Positions 1-11,375 of a DNA stretch of 64,000 nt are shown here, in pieces. The position numbers and the translations under genes were made by a program. The DNA comes from Moniliella sp. 'wahieum' (taxonomy: Eukaryota > Basidiomycota > Moniliellomycetes > Moniliellales > Moniliellaceae), in assembly GCA_003971905.1 (NCBI GenBank), contig RSEE01000047.1, forward strand, positions 372,001 through 436,000, in the 5' to 3' direction. Under the pieces are notes generated by a model. The model saw nothing but the letters and a program-made list of their open reading frames with translations. It made no database searches and was not told the origin of the DNA. Numbering within the stretch: the stretch's first letter is position 1; each line of letters starts with the position of its first letter.

Positions 1-1
1 T

Positions 2-280
2 CTTGACACTTCTGCTCTTGCGCTCGCCTCCCACGGCACAGCTGATGATGCAGCCAGCAAGGGCTGCTCTTCGTCTCTGCCACCGACTCCCACTCGAACC
101 CGGCGCATCATTGTCATGGGAGGAGAGGAAGACATCAGCACGCCCGCTGTCGGGCTGAGGACGGATGACAAGCACAACGCGGACGTGCTGGATGCCGACA
201 TGAGCACCCCTTCGCTCTCGGGATCGAGAGACGGGGATGACAGAGACGTTTCGGCAAGCGTCCACCCAATCGGTCCGTGA
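2..280 (+). CDS. 3' end of an unidentified gene (partial)
   Basis: The frame is open from the window edge to a TGA at 278-280, giving the last 92 residues of a protein that starts outside the window. The sequence is rich in Ser, Asp, Thr and Pro with a short basic patch (TRTRR, about residue 33), and third codon positions lean to G/C as in the real genes here. No domain is recognisable. It faces the minus-strand ORF ending at 352, a plausible convergent arrangement. The function is unknown; it could be the disordered tail of a larger regulator. Confidence 0.45.
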   Translation, partial: LDTSALALASHGTADDAASKGCSSSLPPTPTRTRRIIVMGGEEDISTPAVGLRTDDKHNADVLDADMSTPSLSGSRDGDDRDVSASVHPIGP

Positions 281-351
281 AGCGTCATCTGATCCCAGAC
301 CTAGTTCTCCTCGGAGCTGTGGGTCGATAGGCCCAAAAAGAATCGCCGCTG

Positions 352-1206
352 CTACTGCCCCTTGGGTCCATCCACTCGTCGCCCGAACTGGGTTCGGCCT
401 GGCAAAGTCCGACAGGTCCAGTGACGGTCCGCTGCTGCCGAATCAGTATCCTCTGTCTTCTGCATTGACCACAGCATACGTACTTTTACTCGCTCGATGG
501 GCACGTGCGCGCGGTCCATCTCTTTCAGTAGACCAAACAAGCGGTCCGATGGCCCGTGCAAAGGTGGGGGCAATTCGTCGTCACCAGTTGCATCTACGCT
601 CCCCTGGGATGGAGTGGGGGAAGGCATGCGGTTTTCTTCGAGGGGTAGAGAAAGGCACGCTTCTCCCCACCCGGAAAGGTGGTGCGCGAGGCGGCCCAAG
701 GCCCAACTGGATTCTGCCGAGCGCTGCACCCAGGAGGCATGCATGCATTCTCTGAGGAGAGGATGGGACCACATGGCCTTGGAGGCCAGTTGAACCAGGG
801 CACGCGAAAAGAGTGCTTCGACATTGGGCGGTAGCACCTCACTTGCCAGCTTGGTTCGACCGTCAGCGGCTGTGGGAGTGTGTGTTGGGGTGGGCGGTGG
901 CGGAGCGTCCATTTTGCGTCGTTTACAGGGCGGTCCGTTTTCCCTGGATTGGTCCCAGGCGAGAAGGATAAAGTCGATCTGGAGCACGGGCTGCATGTTG
1001 GGTTGAAAGAAAGCGGCAGGTGCGTTGGTCAGCGTCAGGGCCCCTGCACAGCCCAAGGCCCTCGGAGAGCGGCCGCTGTACGTCAGATGGAGGACTGGCC
1101 AAGGGGTGTCACCATGAGGGCACATGCAGGGATCACGTACACTCGATTGAGCTGGCGGAAGCCTCGGGAGCAGGAAGAGGGCGGACTGCGAGTAAGTTGA
1201 ACGCAT
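352..1206 (-). CDS. Uncharacterised protein or 3' exon
   Basis: This is a 284-codon open frame on the minus strand. The middle holds a basic cluster (CKRRK, about residue 93) that could be a nuclear signal, followed by a Pro/Thr-rich stretch and a more regular segment. I recognise no family. The start is uncertain. An acceptor-like CAG lies just upstream of the first ATG, and the ORF at 1354-1692 ends near a GTACGC donor-like site, so the two may be exons of one gene of about 400 residues. Nothing in the sequence reveals the function. Confidence 0.4.
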   Translation of the reverse strand: MRSTYSQSALFLLPRLPPAQSSVRDPCMCPHGDTPWPVLHLTYSGRSPRALGCAGALTLTNAPAAFFQPNMQPVLQIDFILLAWDQSRENGPPCKRRKMDAPPPPTPTHTPTAADGRTKLASEVLPPNVEALFSRALVQLASKAMWSHPLLRECMHASWVQRSAESSWALGRLAHHLSGWGEACLSLPLEENRMPSPTPSQGSVDATGDDELPPPLHGPSDRLFGLLKEMDRAHVPIERVKVRMLWSMQKTEDTDSAAADRHWTCRTLPGRTQFGRRVDGPKGQ

Positions 1207-1353
1207 CCTGGTTCTAGACGGGGTGGCGGTGCATGGGTGAATGCGGGTACATTGATTGCAGACACATACAGAAGAGGGGAGACAAAAAGGTGTTATGCGT
1301 TGTGCTGCGTGTTAGTATACAGGCCCCGAGCGACGACGAGGGGATGCTTGAGA

Positions 1354-1692
1354 CTACGGGAATGACGAGCGTACGCGTGAGAAGAAGGCCTCGACCAAGG
1401 CGGCTGCGCGTGCGCGTCTCAGTTCGGCATGAGTGAGCCACTGGGGCGCATGCTGGATGGCTTGGGCCACGCCCTGTCGGCGTTTGTTCTTGGGCTGGGT
1501 GGGGCAGGCGGCGAGGCGGAGAGCGAGGCGGATGGTGTTGCTGGTGGGCGCAGTGGCGACCGGCAGGGCATGGGGGACGACAGCCCAGCGCACGCAGAGG
1601 GAGAGGGTGTCGGACGAAGTGTCGTGCACTGTCAGCTGCTCCATCCCGCTTGCCATGAAGCGGACGGCGGTGGGAAAATAGCACGGCGGCAC
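1354..1692 (-). CDS. Uncharacterised protein, possible first exon
   Basis: This frame of 112 codons has strongly GC-biased third positions, so it is likely coding. A second in-frame Met (residue 13) is an alternative start. The C-terminal half is basic, with NKRR (about residue 69) followed by a helical Ala/Arg-rich stretch. It lies head to head with PET127, with about 160 bp between the two ATGs, so a shared promoter is likely. A GTACGC site near its 3' end could splice it to the ORF at 352-1206. No known domain is seen. Confidence 0.4.
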   Translation of the reverse strand: MPPCYFPTAVRFMASGMEQLTVHDTSSDTLSLCVRWAVVPHALPVATAPTSNTIRLALRLAACPTQPKNKRRQGVAQAIQHAPQWLTHAELRRARAAALVEAFFSRVRSSFP

Positions 1693-1855
1693 TTAACGTG
1701 TGTTTCTCTCCCACACAGAGGCGGGGCAGAGCGGAATCAGTCTGCTTCCGCCCGCTGCCCTGGCTTTTTGGCTGCGAGTGCTGCCGCGTTTCTTCTGGAT
1801 AGCCGCCACTTTCCTAATTATACGCCACCCGTGGAGTCTCGACCTCCAACCTGCC

Positions 1856-4355
1856 ATGCCTTTGTTGCGGTTGCCCTTGCGCGCCGCCTACGTTCCGGGG
1901 CGGACCCAGCTCCAGCCTCGGCCGGCCGTCCGTGCTCTTTCGTGCGCTGCCTCCAGGAGAAACCGCGTCCCCAACATCCAAACCCGCGCGGGCGTGCACC
2001 GCAAAGCGTTCTCCGCCGCCGAGGCGGCCTTGCGTGCTGCCCTCGCCGGCCAAAAGAGCACCAATGCCCATTCCAATCGAACAGCAACAGCAGCAGCATC
2101 GGGAACGGGAACGAAGAGGAACACCGCCAGACCACCACCAAAGCCCTTCATTTTTACCTCGTTGCCGCCACCACAAAAGGACGGCACGCCTGCTCCCTCT
2201 CAACAACAACCCTCGATGCTTAAAGGCAGGCCACAGCGGCCCATGCCTACGTCCCATTCTTCCATTGCTGTGAAAGACAAGGCCATGGAGCTGCAGGAAC
2301 ACATTTTGGCCGCCCAGCGGCAGCTTGATACCTTGCAATCGCGCCTCTCCCGTCCTGGATCCGACGTGCTGCGCAGCCTCAGTGTCAGTAGCGAGATCCC
2401 TGAGCAGGATGAGCATGTCCTTCTCCACTTGGCCAGTCGGTTTGAACGCACTTCCTCGGCGGTTTTGGCCGGACGTGAGGATGACAATGCCAACAAAGTG
2501 CAGGTCGACTCTAGCTCGCGCGGTTTGCAAACAGCGATTCGCGAGGCCCGTGCCGAGCTCAACCAAAAAAAATCGGCCAAAGCGACCCTCTTGCGATCCC
2601 TCGTGCGACGGCCACTTATTTACGATGTGTACCACGACAAGAAGCTCACCCAGAAAGTTGCTCTCGTGAGCCCTACGTCGCCCGCATTTGAAACGCGCTG
2701 CCAAGTTGGTATGCACCGCTCCAAACATAAACAGTCCAATGGGAACTGGCAGAAAAAGGCAACCGCCACCCCTGCCGCGCTGAACGTCGCTGCAGTGCCG
2801 CCCATACAAGAGCATGTACCCGCCACGCTTGGCTATGGCCTTGATCGTGTCCTGTTCAACCCAGGCGTCTCCTGGGTGCAAGACCCGCACACTCAGCAGT
2901 TCAACTATGCTCCGCCGATGCGCAACGTGGAGTTTTCTGTGGACCCAAAGTGGAAAGAGCCTAGTCTGCAGCCAGACCCCCAGCATTTGGCCAACAAGGT
3001 CAAAGCCAAGTTTGTTGCAGAGGGCGAAACGATGGCGTCGCTCATGTCCCATTTGTTTTTTGTCATCACGGGCTGGCGCACACCAGACTTTGGTGCGTTT
3101 GGGCAGCGGTACCAGGACCTGATCTCATCTGTGCGTCTTTTTTATCTCCTCGGTTTCTTGCATCGTACTGACCTTCATGCAGCTTGGGGGGTATAGTTTG
3201 GGCGCGCGCTTGCCCTTGCAAGTCAAACTCATTTATCATCGCCTGAGTAATACGTACAGCTTGACGGACATGTCTACGCCGACGGCGGAACAACGTGTTC
3301 TGTCTTCCTTGGGCAAAGGCCTCGAAGCCAAACTCACCTCTACGCCTGAACAGGTCGAGGCGTGGAAACAACGCAACTGGCAACTGTCCAAAAAAGATGG
3401 AAGGCTCGGGGGCTTACCACCTGACCCAGGCTGGAAACATCCTGGTCCGATCTCCAACGCCCTGTATGGATCCCCGCCTGCCCGGCAAGACGTTTAACAT
3501 TAAACCACGAGGTGTGGTGGCTGTTCGGGGGGGGAAGATTGGGTGCAGGGATCGGGATATGAGATTCGTCATTCGGCTGGTCTTTTGAATTCTTTTGAGC
3601 GGGAAAAGTTTGACCTGGTCCGGTCCCGGATGCTCACCTATCTATTCCAATCCAAGCTTGGTGAGTTGGATGGCACGTTTGTCTGCTACCACAACACGGC
3701 ACAGGTGTTTGGGTTCGAGTATCTGCCGCAAGAGGAGATGAAGACATATGTCGGCGACCAAGCGCTGTTTGATTCCCTCTTCCACATGATCCTCCTCGTG
3801 CTCCAGGACGTCCTCAATGCTGCTACGGCGCACTTCCCTCGTCAAACGCTCGAACTCACACTGGATCCCCAGGCAGATCGTCTTGATGTCATCGTCTCCC
3901 AGATTGCCCAGGAAAAGGCGGCGCGAGCCCGGGAGGGTTCTGACTACGGCACGGGATACAGCAAGTTGCGCGGTCCCCGCACGTGGGCCGACCGGACCAA
4001 CGTTTTGTTGGAGGTATGTTTTGACCGATGGGTCAACACCAAATTCCTTTCTGGGCCCTTGCCGAGTACCAAGGAAGTGTCTAAGTTCGGCCTCGACTAT
4101 CTCATCTGTGCTCGCACCGATCTGAGCGAGGCAGAGGTCCACAACCTGGATCAAGCCATGCGTTGGTCCCGCCGTGCCATTTCCAGCACGTACATTCCGC
4201 ATCCCGACGTGGTGGATGAGCGCGAGCGCTACATTGAGACGATCCTTGCTCACAAGCCTGAGGTCAACCATAAGTTCTTCAAGACGCGTCACGACAATCT
4301 GGCGGCAGCGCTTCAAGCCGTTTCTTCCAAGAGCACGCGGTCGTCCCAACGATAA
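1856..4355 (+). CDS. PET127: PET127-family mitochondrial RNA-processing protein
   Basis: The protein starts at an ATG followed by an Arg-rich, acid-free leader typical of a mitochondrial presequence; the longer upstream frame is untranslated. Family signatures follow in order: GLDRVLFNPGVSWVQDP, LTQAGNILVRS, CMDPRLPGKTF, GSGYEIR, and YHNTAQVFGFEYLP. PET127 acts at the mitochondrial inner membrane in 5' processing and turnover of mitochondrial transcripts and is distantly related to PD-(D/E)XK nucleases (family knowledge). One 52-nt phase-0 intron (3131-3182, GTGCGT donor, TACTGAC branch) is supported by frame and homology. Two compensating 1-nt shifts occur, one at a run of six A near 3393 and one near the G run at 3530-3545; both look like homopolymer errors. 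Expected product is about 815 residues. Confidence 0.85.
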
Positions 4356-4556
4356 CAGACTCTAAGGGCGAGGCGTGTGAGGACGCCCAGATTTGGTCTG
4401 GGTGGGAGAGAAGAGGTGTCCACTCGACGATTCGGACACGAGCTCTCTTGGTCGTTTTGCACCACATTTGTACACCTATACATTCATTCCATTCTAGCAA
4501 AGGGAATATGTGCCCAAAAGCATAGTACGAGCAACACTGCAAACACCATTACACCA

Positions 4557-5669
4557 TTACACATTGATATAGTCCCCAATGCGGTCTGCAAACAAAATGT
4601 CAGGAAGGTGATAGTGGACAAGAAAGGGGGGGAGGAGTGATGACGTACCTCGAGCGCCTTGGGCAATACACTCGGCAATCCAGCCCAGAGTGCGAATCTC
4701 CTGTTCCTTCAGCTTGGTCCAAGCGTAAAAGATGGAAAAATTAAACTGTTGGATGGTGAGGATTTTGTTGATCCTCACCTCTTCCTTGGAAAACTTGTCT
4801 TCCAGGTGATCCAGCTGGGCCTCCTCTTGTCCATGTGACGCATCAAAGAAGGATTTATACTCTGGCACCATCTCGCACACCGCCTTGACCTGCTCCACAT
4901 CGTCGGCCCGGGCCAGCGCATTGTTGCCTGCCGGGTACAGCTTCCCCACCGAGGGGAAAAGGCGTGCGCGTTCCTCCTTGGTCAAGCCCGTTCCAAAACT
5001 GTTAACGGTGATGGAAATGACACGGCGATCGGCTTCAAAGGCAAGAAGATCTTGCATCGCCTCGGTCGTTACACCGCCAAGAGAGAGGGAAAATTGATAA
5101 AAGTCTTCCAGGTAGGCCTTGTAGAGGGTGTTGCGAATAATCTCAATGTTGAGGTCGTCCAGGTCGGCGGCGGAGAGGCAGTCGCGGAAATAGGGTGCCA
5201 ATGGCGTCTCGACAAGGACGGTTTGGTACAGTTCGTCTACTGTGTTGGCCACGCTGAGGGCGGGAAGGGTGTCGAACCAGCCTAGAGGGTGGCAGCGCTC
5301 CAGCAGCTCGTGGGTGTCGCGTTCGTGCAGAGTGCCAGTGATGAGGAGAATGACATTGTCAATCATGTAGGCGTAGGTGACAAAGTCGAGGAACTTGCTC
5401 AGTGGGTACACGGCATTCTCGCGCAGGTACTCGAACTGTGTTACCATCCGCCTCGTCGCACGGTCCAGGACGACAGCGGTGGTGAGCGGCAAGGGCTCGT
5501 TGGCGAGAAAGTTGCCATAGTCTGTTGCCGAGAGCTGCATGCGCAGATCCTCCAGCGTCTCGCACTGGGTCAGCGTCTGGAACTGCGGTGCAGTCAGGAG
5601 GCCGTTCATGTAGCCGCGCACCACGCCCTCGAGGTAGCCGTTGTCGACATTGAACGACAGCATCTCCAT
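4557..5669 (-). CDS. VMA6: V-type proton ATPase subunit d
   Basis: The protein aligns end to end with the V-ATPase V0 subunit d. It opens with FNVDNGYLEGVVRGY, carries QCETLEDLRMQL and TDYGNFLANE, then FLDFVTYAYMIDNVILLITG, NIEIIRNTLYKAYLEDFY and FEADRR, and ends in the IAECIAQ segment. Subunit d is the peripheral collar linking the membrane ring to the central stalk in vacuolar acidification. The start Met is chosen because homology begins there; the upstream open frame is unrelated. A single 63-nt intron (4586-4648, GTACGT donor) separates the last 10 codons. Being a multiple of three and stop-free, its retention would add 21 residues in frame. No frameshift is seen. It is divergent from the SNM1-like remnant, 174 bp away. 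Confidence 0.93.
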   Translation of the reverse strand: MEMLSFNVDNGYLEGVVRGYMNGLLTAPQFQTLTQCETLEDLRMQLSATDYGNFLANEPLPLTTAVVLDRATRRMVTQFEYLRENAVYPLSKFLDFVTYAYMIDNVILLITGTLHERDTHELLERCHPLGWFDTLPALSVANTVDELYQTVLVETPLAPYFRDCLSAADLDDLNIEIIRNTLYKAYLEDFYQFSLSLGGVTTEAMQDLLAFEADRRVISITVNSFGTGLTKEERARLFPSVGKLYPAGNNALARADDVEQVKAVCEMVPEYKSFFDASHGQEEAQLDHLEDKFSKEEVRINKILTIQQFNFSIFYAWTKLKEQEIRTLGWIAECIAQGARGTSSLLPPFLVHYHLPDILFADRIGDYINV

Positions 5670-5843
5670 GGCGGGCAGCCGCAGGTGTGGGTTGTGGGCA
5701 GGCCAAACGGTGGTGGAAGGCGGGTGAACCGGGGACGCACAGACTTGTTCAGGTGCAAGTGGATGGCACGTGCTGCATTGCACCGAGCAGCGGAGCGCCT
5801 GGTTGGTTAAATGGGCAGGCCAACACCAGCTGATCCGCCCGGC

Positions 5844-6395
5844 ATGCCCAGCAACACGCCGCTGGGCGGCTTCGTCGCCGGGTATCCGCTGGTGCGCATC
5901 GACGACTTTGGCAGCCGCCGCCCGCCGCACGCACGAATCCCACCGCATCTCGCACCCGCTCGCCCGGAGACCAGCTGGTTCCCATTCCGCTCAACACGCC
6001 CACCCGCGTCCAGTACAAGCCCGGCGTCAAGCTGGTCGTGACGCTGTTGGATGCCAACCACATGCCGGGAGCGGTCATGGTCCTCATCCACGGCCCGCGC
6101 GGCGCCATCCTGCATACGGGCGACGTGCGTGCGGAAGCTTCAATGGTCTCCGCTTTGGCCGCCAACCCATTTGTAAGTCGCTGGATTCGCCCGTCGGCCT
6201 TGGCCCGCACGCTGGCTCCCGCCGATGGACAAGTGCCACGACTCCCCTTTGATTCCCATGCCCCCATAGGTGCAGACGACCATGTCAAAAGCAAGGACCA
6301 TGGCGATTCAGAAGGCGCACTGGTTGGACCCCAATGGACCCACGTATCGACTGCGACAAATCGTCCCATCCAGCAGGAGCAGGATGGCCCTCTAG
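5844..6395 (+). pseudogene. Remnant of a DCLRE1/SNM1-type metallo-beta-lactamase nuclease
   Basis: The N-terminus (GYPLVRIDDF) and the block PIPLNTPTRVQYKPGVKL, LLDANHMPGAVMVL and GAILHTGDVRAE match DCLRE1/SNM1/Artemis DNA-repair nucleases, including the conserved Asp of TGD. The stretch that should lie between them is missing. Only about 20 codons remain where the family has roughly 45 more, including the metal-binding HxHxDH, and the frame changes there. Downstream a GTAAGT..TAG intron (6173-6269) leads to a short reading frame without the next expected motif (LDTxY/C type) or any beta-CASP domain. As sequenced it cannot encode an active nuclease. It may be a decayed gene or a local assembly deletion. 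Confidence 0.6.
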
Positions 6396-7771
6396 CTGCC
6401 CCAGCCGTTCTTGGAATGGTCACCGCCGACAACACCGCTGAGAATCTTGACAAGTTGAGAGCAGAGATGATCGATCGCCATTGGCGAGGGAGGCTTGCTA
6501 CACTCCATCGCCTCGCCTTGACGTATGGGGACCTGCTCCCCCTCTTTGAGTTGGCTGAGTATCTCCCTTTGGTACTGCAGCCCCAAACCCCACCCACGCG
6601 AGCATCCCGCATGCCCCCCATTAGCCGCAAAAAACGGCCCCATACTACGATGGACGGCATGCCACCCTGGAGGACGCACCACCTCTGACCAAGCCAAGTC
6701 CGCCCAACCCCTCCACCCCTTCCCCGGGCCCGCCAGTCGCGTACGCTATTCGCCCCAGTCCCATCCTTAGTATTCTTTCCAGTCCCGTCGTTGTCTCCCC
6801 CACTGGGATCGCCCGGGCGTGTGTCCGGCTGTCGTTGACCAAGTAGGCTAATATAATACCCCCCAACTGAACACGCATTTTGCAACACGACGCCCCCGCC
6901 TGTGAGATTTAAGAGAGCGATACAACAACCACACCTGCGCCACCACACAGGTCTTTCCATTTAGCTCGTGTGCCTCCGATAGCATCTGGTAGTCCCCACA
7001 GGTTACCTCGAAGTGCCTTTGCCTAGCGCCTCGAGGAAGAGTTACTAGTTATGCCACGTTTGAGCGTTGCTTGCTACAGTGCAGCTGTCAAGGTATATCA
7101 GGTGCAGTTGGACAAGGCCTGGGGCGTAACAACGAAACTGGCTGCCGGCGAGTTTTCGCTCTTAAAAGTCGCCGGATCGCACTGAGTACTTTTTATCACA
7201 CACCCAAGTCGGGCAGTATATACTGAAACGGGCAATAACCGGATCAATTGTGCGAGGCCACTGCCCCCCATTGCCAATCTTGAGCCTGATCTTCAACCGA
7301 GAGTCCCCAGCCGCACACCCTCCACACACATTGGTTTGCCTAGCTCGGCCTTTTTCATAGAACGAGGAGCAGCGTCCCACACGCCATCCAGAAGAGAGAT
7401 GCATCTGAAGATGGTCATGATCTTCCACGTTGAAACCTCCCAGCTGAGGAACACAAGTGCCCGACTCCTTGATGGTGTAGTAGTCGGGAACTACGAGCGG
7501 GACAGATGAAAGTGTGATTAACCACGTGTCCTCGACGAAAGAGACACGCTACCCCTCCTCCTACCCCGATCCCAACTTCCCTCTCGTTATCATTGAGAAC
7601 ACAGAAGTGGCCGTAACGATGGTATGAGGATGCACTACTGATAACGTCGGGGTGTGCAGGCCACTATAAACAGGCCGAACGCCAAACGATGGCGTGCTCG
7701 ACTCCCCCCAAAGCACACCTCCTTCTCTCTTTCCCCCGACCCTCCCGACTCCTATACTATCACGACAGGAA
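6396..7771. other. Intergenic region
   Basis: No supported gene lies in these 1.4 kb. Short frames exist on both strands, but none shows a domain, splice logic or the GC-biased codon use of neighbouring genes. From about 6900 the composition becomes more AT-rich. The last part must contain the promoter of the aminotransferase. An ORF continuing from the SNM1-like remnant to about 6688 has no recognisable motif. Confidence 0.5.
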
Positions 7772-9363
7772 ATGAGCCCACCCCAACTCTCCCGTCGAGG
7801 CACAGCGCATGCCCAATCGGTCACACCCTTCTGTGCGTACAACAACGCTCCGTTGCAGTTACGTGTGTGGGTGATGTCGGAAGAAACAATGCACTGACCT
7901 GCCACACATTATTCCTGTCCTCTTTTCTAGGGAGCATCTTTGATCGCATCCTCTCCGACACATATGACGCCGAGAGCAACCCAAACGGCATTGTCAACAT
8001 GGCGATTGCCAACAATTCACTCATGAGCAAAGATTTGCTAAAGTATATGCGTGCCAACTGTGCCATGCAGGCCACAGACTTGACCTAGTACGTTGTGCTG
8101 TGTATGTCCCCACTATGCTATCGGCTAACATGCGTGTAACCCCCCTTTTCTAGTGGAACGTCCTTGTTTGGTTCCTCCAGGCTGTTTGATGCCTTGTGCA
8201 AACTGTACAACTCGGACTACTATCGTCCATTTGAGCCGGTCCGACCGGAACACATTATCACAGGTCCAGGCTGTGGGAGTCTATTGGACCAAGTTGCAGA
8301 ACACCTTGCGGACCCGGGGGAAGCCTTCCTCACTGCGGCCCCCTTGTACAATGGCTTTGATGCCGATCTAGGCACACGGTCGCGAGTCAAGTGTCATGTA
8401 GTATTTTCCCCAGACCAGGACGAGGCCGAAGCATCCTCCTTCTCGGGTCTGGGTGCGCTCCGTGGGTTTGAGCAGGCGTACCAATCCTGCGCATTGAATG
8501 GGACGTCTGCCCGCGCGGTCATGGTGACCAACCCGCACAACCCATTAGGACGGTGCTACGATGAGGCGGCACTGGTGGCCTATGGCCAGTTTGCCCAGCG
8601 GCACAACCTTTTCCTTGTGGTTGATGAAATCTACGCGCTTTCCGTCTTCCCCACCTCGGACAACCGGTCCCCCCAGCCCTTTATTTCAGCCTTGTCGATT
8701 GATTGGGAGTCCAAGGGGGTGGATGGGGACCGAATTGTGATCCTCAGCAGTGCATCGAAGGATTGGGGCAGCAATGGGTTGAGGGTTGGAACACTGGTAA
8801 GCCGCAACGAGACGTTGCGCAACGCACTCAAGGTCACAGCCAAGTTGAACATGGTGGCTTCGCCGGCCGATTGCCTCTGGAGCGCTATCTTGACCGACGA
8901 AACCTTTTTGCCGTGGTACATCCAGACCAACCAAGCTCGCCTCTCTCACGCCTACGAGACGGTCAAAGCGTGGTGCCTGGAACAGCACCTGGAATACATC
9001 CCCTCCAACGCCGGCCACTTTGTCATGGTCAACCTCAGCGCCTACCTCCCCAATGGCCCCGGCACGGTCGAGCAACGCGAGACGCATCTCTGGTCCCATT
9101 GCCTCAGCCACGGCGTTGCCGTCACGCCTGGATTCAATTACCACCACCCAGTGCCCGGTTGGTTTAGGATCACGTTTTCCCTCGAGCCAGATGCTTTGGC
9201 CCAAGGCTTGCTGCGCCTTCAAACTGTGTTGGTCGACGTGATGACACCGAAACAGCCCCCGCCTGGGTTGTCGCATGCTTCCGACTTGGCCTCCACCACA
9301 GCAACAGTATTGGATACTTTGCCTGTTGTCCCCGTCGCCACCGGGATAAGTACCCTGTGTTGA
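7772..9363 (+). CDS. ACC-synthase-like PLP-dependent aminotransferase (class I/II)
   Basis: Three exons (7772-7832, 7931-8087, 8154-9363) give 475 residues with no frameshift. The introns are 98 and 66 nt with GTGCGT and GTACGT donors. Family motifs in order are NPNGIVNMAIANNSLM, YGTSLFGSSRLFDAL, AAPLYNGFDADL, TNPHNPLGRCY, VVDEIYALSVF and SSASKDWGSNGLRVG; the last carries the Lys expected to form the Schiff base with pyridoxal phosphate. A late GHFVMVNL and FRITFSLE complete the fold. Fungal members of this ACS-like group are often annotated as 1-aminocyclopropane-1-carboxylate synthases, but true substrates are usually unproven, so I call only the family. Start: the first ATG that splices in frame to the conserved exon. 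Confidence 0.88.
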
Positions 9364-10324
9364 GTCGGGCCCAGCGCAACCACAAATGAATATGCATCAC
9401 ACATACGACTCATACGTGTACACTCTCCTCAGGGAAAGATGCAACACACTCACGGTTGCGTTTCGATGATTCATTCCCTCGCCGTGGGTGTAGAGAGCCC
9501 TGCTCGAAGTAGGCGGTCTTCAGGGAATTTGGATCGTTCCTATAAAGCCAAGAGATGCGGGTTTGACGGCAGTCCTCTCTCACTGTATTCAGGAATATCG
9601 CTACATTCCATTATCGGCAGGGAGGAACGATGCCTTCCTTGGGTCCGATTGGCTATAGAAATATCTATGGAAGGCCTTGTTGGTGTGAATCAGATGATGC
9701 TCGATTATGAGCCCAAGCACACCGTACCTTGATATATACCTTGGCTTTACTCTAGACTTGCACCAAAAGTCTGCTATGGCGTTATGTTGTGTGCGTGCGC
9801 ATAGTCATTTGATCATTGGAAGAGACAACCAAGTATAAGTATCTCTAGCTGAAGATGGTTCCACGCCAATTCTGCGCATGCGGAGACGCCACTAAGTTGA
9901 ACTACCAAGTGACGATCTCGTGGCGACCTTAACTACCTCTACAAGGGGATATGCTGCTAAACACACCAAAAAGAGAGAGCACAACGGGCTTACAACTCAA
10001 CCGTCAGAGCCAAAACAACTGTCACCACGCATAAGTTCTGTTTGCAGGGTAGTCCGTTCTGGGATCTTGTGTGGATCTCAGGGCGGCCCCGCTTGCTTTC
10101 TTACATGCAGAAGCAGAGGCCCATGTGGCACTCACTGTACCCTTGGCTTCTGGTGGGAAGGCGGGCGGCTGGGCAACCAAAGGCGTCGAGCGTGGTGAAG
10201 GCGAGGGTGAGTAAGCACTGCCGTTATGTATGTTGTGTATAAATCAAAGTGATTGGTTAAAAGTGGAGATGGGGATAGACGTGGGTGCAAGTTGCCTCGA
10301 AGCACATGGTCGTTCAACCAGAGT
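9364..10324. other. Intergenic region
   Basis: These 960 bp lie between the convergent aminotransferase and dehydrogenase genes. The composition is mixed and more AT-rich than the coding sequence. No domain-bearing frame or RNA gene is visible; it presumably contains only the two 3' untranslated regions. Confidence 0.45.
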
Positions 10325-11375
10325 TCAACCGCGCCCGACGTAGCTAGGCATGTTGGTAGCCATGATGGTCACCTCCTGAATGTTGACCGACAAGGGTAGG
10401 TTGGCAATGTGGACGATTTCCTTTGCGACAAATTCACGGTCAACACAGGTTCGGTCTTGACCGTCACTCCATCCGCTTGGAGCACCCCCGTGCCCGACAT
10501 GCGCTTCGTCATGGACGAACTGGCATTGCCAATGTCGATTTGGGACACGGCAATATCTGCTGCACAGTAGGTTAGCCATCGATCTCACCTCATTCCCATA
10601 GCAACGGAGGAGAGACCCACTGTACTTGCGCCCGTCCAACGCAAGGGATTTGGTCAGGCCCGTGATGGCATGCTTGGTGGCAGTGTCTGGTGGGGCGAGG
10701 GTTAGTAGTTATGAAGTGCTATGAGGAGGCGAAAGATGCGGAGCGGGGAAAACAGACAGGCAGAAGAGTGGGGACGTGGGACCTTGGAGCTGATCGAACC
10801 GTTGAGGATGATGCATCCACCCTTGGTACCCTTGGAACCGTCCATGTAGCGGAACGCCTCCCGGCTGCAGAGAAAGGCTATTCGGAGTGAGCTGTCTGCA
10901 CCCAGTAAAACAAACACGGAGGAGCAGACGCAGCACCGCACCACACACACAACACCACACCACACATACCTCCATTCAGGTTGACATGAACCACATTCGT
11001 CCACTGCTCCAAGCTCAACTCTTGGATCGGCACCGCCGGAGCCCCAATCCCCGCATTGATAAAGATGAGATCAACATGCCCAAACAGCTCCTCCGCCCGC
11101 GCAAACATATTCGTCACTGCCCCTTCCTCCCCCATGTCGCCCATGTACAGTCTTACCTGCCCCCCCGCCTCGGGCGCCTCCTGCCGCACACGCGCAGTAA
11201 TGCTCTTCACCACCGACTCGAGCGCTTCCAACCGCCGGCCCGAAATGAGCACGTTCCATCCATCCAACGCCAGTGCCTCGGCAGTGGAGCGACCAATGCC
11301 CTGCGACCCTCCGGTGACGATGGCGCTGCGCGTGCCGCGGGGGGGCGGGAAGGTGCGGACGGCAGGATCGGCCAT
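10325..11375 (-). CDS. Short-chain dehydrogenase/reductase (SDR)
   Basis: The gene has four exons: 10970-11375, 10758-10877, 10621-10686 and 10325-10556. The introns are 92, 71 and 64 nt with donors GTATGT, GTCTGT and GTGGGT. The product of about 274 residues is a classical SDR. It has the cofactor motif TGGSQGIG (about residue 20), a NAG motif in FINAGIGAP, the catalytic Ser in ILNGSISS, YTATK as the YxxxK pair, and DIGNA after it. It should be a cytosolic NAD(P)-dependent oxidoreductase; the substrate is unknown. One base is missing near 10435: restoring an A after GTGA turns a broken tail into the family-like TVKFVAKEIVHIANLP. It is divergent from UBC12. Confidence 0.87.

Noticed and set aside
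1814..3052. Long minus-strand frame of 412 codons
   Set aside because: It is antisense to PET127, whose motifs are unmistakable; its own sequence is Arg/Gly-rich without domains.
5749..6960. Minus-strand frame of 403 codons upstream of VMA6
   Set aside because: It overlaps the SNM1-like remnant antisense and shows no domain. GC-rich DNA produces such open shadows.
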